Of a stretch of DNA of 7,375 bases, positions 6,234 through 7,375 are shown one piece after another. Location of the stretch: the NCBI GenBank assembly GCA_945871335.1, contig CAMBWM010000116.1:1-7375 (forward strand). The letters run 5' to 3'. The notes beneath the pieces were generated by a model that worked only from the letters and a program-made list of their open reading frames with translations, was not told the DNA's origin and ran no database searches. The DNA comes from Polaromonas sp. YR568. GTDB lineage: Bacteria; Pseudomonadota; Gammaproteobacteria; Burkholderiales; Burkholderiaceae. Position 1 is the first letter of the stretch; the number at the start of each line of letters is the position of its first letter. Position numbers and translations under genes: made by a program.

Positions 6234-7375
6234 TCAGGCCTTCGGCTTAGGCCTGCTCAGCCAGGCGGCGGCAAATGTCAAAACTAAGGTGGGCAAGGCG
6301 GCGCCAAAGGCAGGTGTGTAGCGGCTCGAAAGGTGGTACATCGCTATACCGGCCAGCCAGATCACCACTGGCAGCACGTTCACTGCTGGCGCTTTTTCTA
6401 ACAAGTCAGCCGCGCGAACACCAAAAGCCAGCCGGCCGAGAATCACGCCAAACAGTGGCACAAACACCGAACTCAGCAGCAGTAAAAAGGGCTCAAGACT
6501 GTGCATCGGTAGCAGCATGGCCAGCAGGGTGCAAGCCAGCACCATCAACACGCCAAACTGGCGAATGCCCCAGCGCGGCAACAAGCTGTGTGCAGACACG
6601 GCACCCGAGTAAGCATCCCCATAGGCGTTATCGACTTCGTCGATCAAAATCAAAGACAGCGCAATCAAACCGCCCTGGGCCAGCAGCAGCGCAGTGACCA
6701 GGTCGGTGCTGGGCAGTGTCAACACCACCAACACACCCAGGCTGTAACACCAGATATTGGCCAAGGCATATCCCAACCAGGTCCCGCGCAGCGCCGCCCC
6801 GCCACTGCGACCATGGCGCGCATAGTCGGCCACCAGCGGCAGCCATGAAATCGGCATGGCAATCACCAGGTCCAAGGCCGACATGACGCCCATGCCACCA
6901 GCGCCAGCACGGTTCCACAGGGCTTCAAAGCCTTTGAGCTGCGCCATCGACAAAAATTGCCAGCTGAGCCATATCAGTGAAAGCACCACCAGCGGCAAAG
7001 CCACCCGGGCGATCAGTTTGCGCACCAGTTGCACCATTGACACGCTCATCAAGAGCATTACAGCAGCGCCCCAAAGCACGGTGGTCACATACGGCCAGTA
7101 GGCGGCCGTCATGCTGCCCGACTGACGACCAATGGCCACTGTTGCGTCGCGCATCACAACCAGCTCAAAAGCCCCCCAGCCTAGCAATTGAACGATATTC
7201 AATACGATGGGCAGTCGGGCAAAAGAACGGCCGTAGACGGCGTGCATCAAGCCGGCGCTGGCCAGTCCGCTGTCGCAGCCTATCTTGGCGACCCAGCCCA
7301 AAATACCCGCGCCAAGGATGGAGCCAGTCACAATGGCCAGCAAGGCCTCTTGGGTCCCCATGGCCGGCATCAGGT
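6234..7375 (-). CDS. cytX: CytX-like NCS1 permease, putative HMP transporter, N-terminus off the edge
   Basis: This is a polytopic membrane protein of the nucleobase:cation symporter-1 (cytosine permease) family. The 379 visible residues hold about ten or more hydrophobic segments, for example ALLAIVTGSILGAGILGWV at the start and LPTLVLTFAAAWL at the end. Family-like segments are VLNIVQLLGWGAFELVVM, AMPISWLPLVADYARHG and IDEVDNAYGDAYSGAVSA. The frame continues past base 7375, and relatives have some 40-60 more residues with the first membrane helix, so the ATG at 7370 is probably internal. The thiamin context (thiD 18 nt away, convergent) and the resemblance to CytX suggest import of hydroxymethylpyrimidine for ThiD. 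That substrate is inferred from known thiamin-regulon transporters; cytosine or another base remains possible. Its own promoter, and any second riboswitch, would lie outside the window. Confidence 0.82.
   Translation of the reverse strand, partial: LMPAMGTQEALLAIVTGSILGAGILGWVAKIGCDSGLASAGLMHAVYGRSFARLPIVLNIVQLLGWGAFELVVMRDATVAIGRQSGSMTAAYWPYVTTVLWGAAVMLLMSVSMVQLVRKLIARVALPLVVLSLIWLSWQFLSMAQLKGFEALWNRAGAGGMGVMSALDLVIAMPISWLPLVADYARHGRSGGAALRGTWLGYALANIWCYSLGVLVVLTLPSTDLVTALLLAQGGLIALSLILIDEVDNAYGDAYSGAVSAHSLLPRWGIRQFGVLMVLACTLLAMLLPMHSLEPFLLLLSSVFVPLFGVILGRLAFGVRAADLLEKAPAVNVLPVVIWLAGIAMYHLSSRYTPAFGAALPTLVLTFAAAWLSRPKPKA
6235..6255. terminator. Hairpin at the thiD/cytX convergence, weak terminator candidate
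   Basis: A perfect 7-bp stem (CAGGCCT at 6235-6241 with AGGCCTG at 6249-6255) encloses a 7-nt loop. It overlaps the last codons and stop of the permease gene and lies 19 nt past the thiD stop. No T-run follows it on either strand, so it is at best a non-canonical stop for two convergent transcripts. The gap between the two genes (6216-6233) holds nothing else. Confidence 0.3.

Noticed and set aside
1..7375. CRISPR arrays, insertion sequences or phage genes
   Set aside because: No regularly spaced repeats, transposase-like proteins, terminal inverted repeats or phage-like reading frames were seen.

Overview
The window looks like a chromosomal segment of a GC-rich betaproteobacterium, most likely Burkholderiales and perhaps Comamonadaceae. 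The evidence is the G/C-ending codon use of most genes, the thiO-thiS-thiG-thiE gene order, the long form of ThiE and the form of the TPP riboswitch. This placement comes from recognising families by eye; no search was run.

Left part (1-1938): the 3' end of a phytanoyl-CoA dioxygenase-like gene is followed by a complete, secreted-type serine hydrolase of the class C beta-lactamase/esterase fold. The hydrolase is clearly more AT-rich than its surroundings and may be acquired. A strong hairpin terminator at 1886-1916 has its T-rich tail on the minus strand. It ends the leftward transcription unit described next and may also stop rightward transcription from the hydrolase.

Middle part (1939-5300), minus strand: a thiamin biosynthesis operon is transcribed right to left. 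It starts with a weak promoter-like sequence and a clear TPP (THI-box) riboswitch. The genes thiO (glycine/amino-acid oxidase), thiS (sulfur carrier), thiG (thiazole synthase) and thiE (thiamin-phosphate synthase, with an N-terminal extension of about 105 residues) follow with gaps of only 6-17 nt. The operon runs into tRNA-Asn(GUU), just 8 nt after the thiE stop. A perfect TATAAT lies across the last codons of thiE and probably gives the tRNA its own promoter.

Right part (5343-7375): thiD (HMP/HMP-P kinase) is divergent from the operon, so this riboswitch does not control it. It converges on a minus-strand NCS1-family permease that resembles CytX, the putative HMP transporter; its N-terminus lies beyond the right edge.

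Together, ThiO, ThiS and ThiG make the thiazole half of thiamin. CytX could import the pyrimidine HMP, ThiD phosphorylates it, and ThiE joins the two halves into thiamin phosphate. thiC, thiF, dxs and thiL are not in the window. The locus is mostly a recognisable housekeeping pathway. The points worth a second look are the riboswitch expression platform, the tRNA promoter inside thiE, the ThiE extension, the possibly leaderless thiD and the AT-rich hydrolase. I saw no convincing undescribed system.
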